NCBI GenBank assembly: GCA_905233965.1
Contig: CAJOFG010000078.1
Coordinates: 475-6,258, forward strand
DNA from: an uncultured Selenomonadaceae bacterium
Lineage (GTDB): Bacteria > Bacillota > Negativicutes > Selenomonadales > Selenomonadaceae
DNA: 5,784 nt
Direction: 5' to 3'
The first letter of the stretch is position 1. Each line of letters opens with the position of its first letter. Positions 5,385 through 5,784 of the stretch are shown here, piece after piece. Made by a program: the position numbers and the translations under genes. The notes below the pieces were generated by a model. The model worked only from the letters and a program-made list of their open reading frames with translations, was not told where the DNA came from and ran no database searches.

Positions 5385-5784
5385 TCAATTTTGTTGAGCC
5401 AATCTTTTGGATTGGTCGGCGGTGATTAAAGCGGAAATCAATTCGTCAAGTTCGCCGTTCAAAACGCCGGGCAATTTGTGAAGTGTCAAACCGATTCTGT
5501 GATCCGTCACCCGTCCCTGCGGAAAATTGTATGTGCGAATACGTTCGCTCCGGTCGCCGCTGCCGACTTGATTTTTTCTGTCCGCCGCTATCGCATCGTT
5601 TTGTTCGCGAATTGCAACGTCTTGCACGCGCGCACGGAGAACGCGCATTGCCTTTTCCTTATTTTTGAGTTGGGATTTTTCGTCCTGACATTGAACGACA
5701 ATTCCGGTGGGCAGGTGAGTAATTCTGACGGCGGTTTCCGTTCGGTTGACGTATTGCCCGCCGGCACCGCTCGCGCAATAAGTG
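5385..5784 (-). CDS. prfA: Peptide chain release factor 1 (RF1), C-terminal part
   Basis: RF1 recognises UAA and UAG in the ribosomal A site and triggers peptidyl-tRNA hydrolysis. The visible 132 codons cover the catalytic loop and C-terminal domain; the start and the PxT codon-recognition motif lie beyond the right edge. The GGQ motif is at residues 8-10 of the visible part, within [13 protein letters not shown], followed by [20 protein letters not shown]. The segments [19 protein letters not shown] and [14 protein letters not shown] are characteristic of RF1 and separate it from RF2. The residue after GGQ is Tyr, where His is usual, and the sequence two residues before SGAGG is Cys where Arg is typical. 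The stop TGA is at 5385-5387, with brnT starting 14 nt downstream. The GGQ glutamine is the substrate of PrmC, encoded further down the same unit. Confidence 0.95.
   Translation of the reverse strand, partial: TYCASGAGGQYVNRTETAVRITHLPTGIVVQCQDEKSQLKNKEKAMRVLRARVQDVAIREQNDAIAADRKNQVGSGDRSERIRTYNFPQGRVTDHRIGLTLHKLPGVLNGELDELISALITADQSKRLAQQN

Noticed and set aside
5425..5449. Possible internal promoter before brnT (TTGACG at 5444-5449 and TTTAAT at 5425-5430, minus strand)
   Set aside because: The spacer is only 13 nt, too short for sigma70; at 16-17 nt the -10 position has no resemblance to TATAAT.

Overview
The window reads as part of a bacterial chromosome, most likely Bacillota (Firmicutes). 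The reason is the core order prfA-prmC-tsaC on one strand, which is familiar from that phylum. A Negativicutes/Selenomonas-like source is my guess from the protein flavour and is not proven. Base composition is mid-40s % GC by eye and patchy: GC-rich codons alternate with very frequent A-run/T-run words such as AAAATTTTT.

All supported genes lie on the minus strand. Read in the direction of transcription (right to left), there is one tightly packed unit. It runs: prfA (RF1, C-terminal part, entering from the right edge), a BrnT-type toxin, a short BrnA-type antitoxin, a DNA cytosine-5 methyltransferase, prmC (RF methyltransferase), tsaC (threonylcarbamoyl-AMP synthase) and recG (branched-DNA helicase). 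Junctions are +14 nt, -23 nt, +3 nt, -4 nt, +1 nt and +10 nt, which leaves almost no room for dedicated internal promoters. A good intrinsic terminator lies just after recG. Directly behind it is a sigma70-type promoter driving a small protein truncated at the left edge. That protein has an HMA-like fold and an N-terminal CxxCGCG motif of the kind seen in HypB.

The core genes form a translation and genome-maintenance set. PrfA releases peptides at stop codons, PrmC methylates the glutamine of its GGQ motif, TsaC makes the precursor for tRNA t6A37, and RecG rescues stalled forks. The notable feature is an accessory cassette (brnT-brnA-cytosine methyltransferase) wedged between prfA and prmC, which are normally neighbours and are enzyme and substrate. 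The cassette is fully knitted into the operon. The antitoxin starts inside the toxin gene. The methyltransferase stop overlaps the prmC start as ATGA, and prmC has no clear ribosome-binding site of its own. The antitoxin also lacks the C-terminal ribbon-helix-helix DNA-binding part usual for BrnA. No restriction endonuclease is visible. I see no RNA genes, CRISPR arrays, insertion sequences or integrase remnants. I cannot claim a wholly new system; the embedded cassette and the metal-motif protein are the items most worth a second look.
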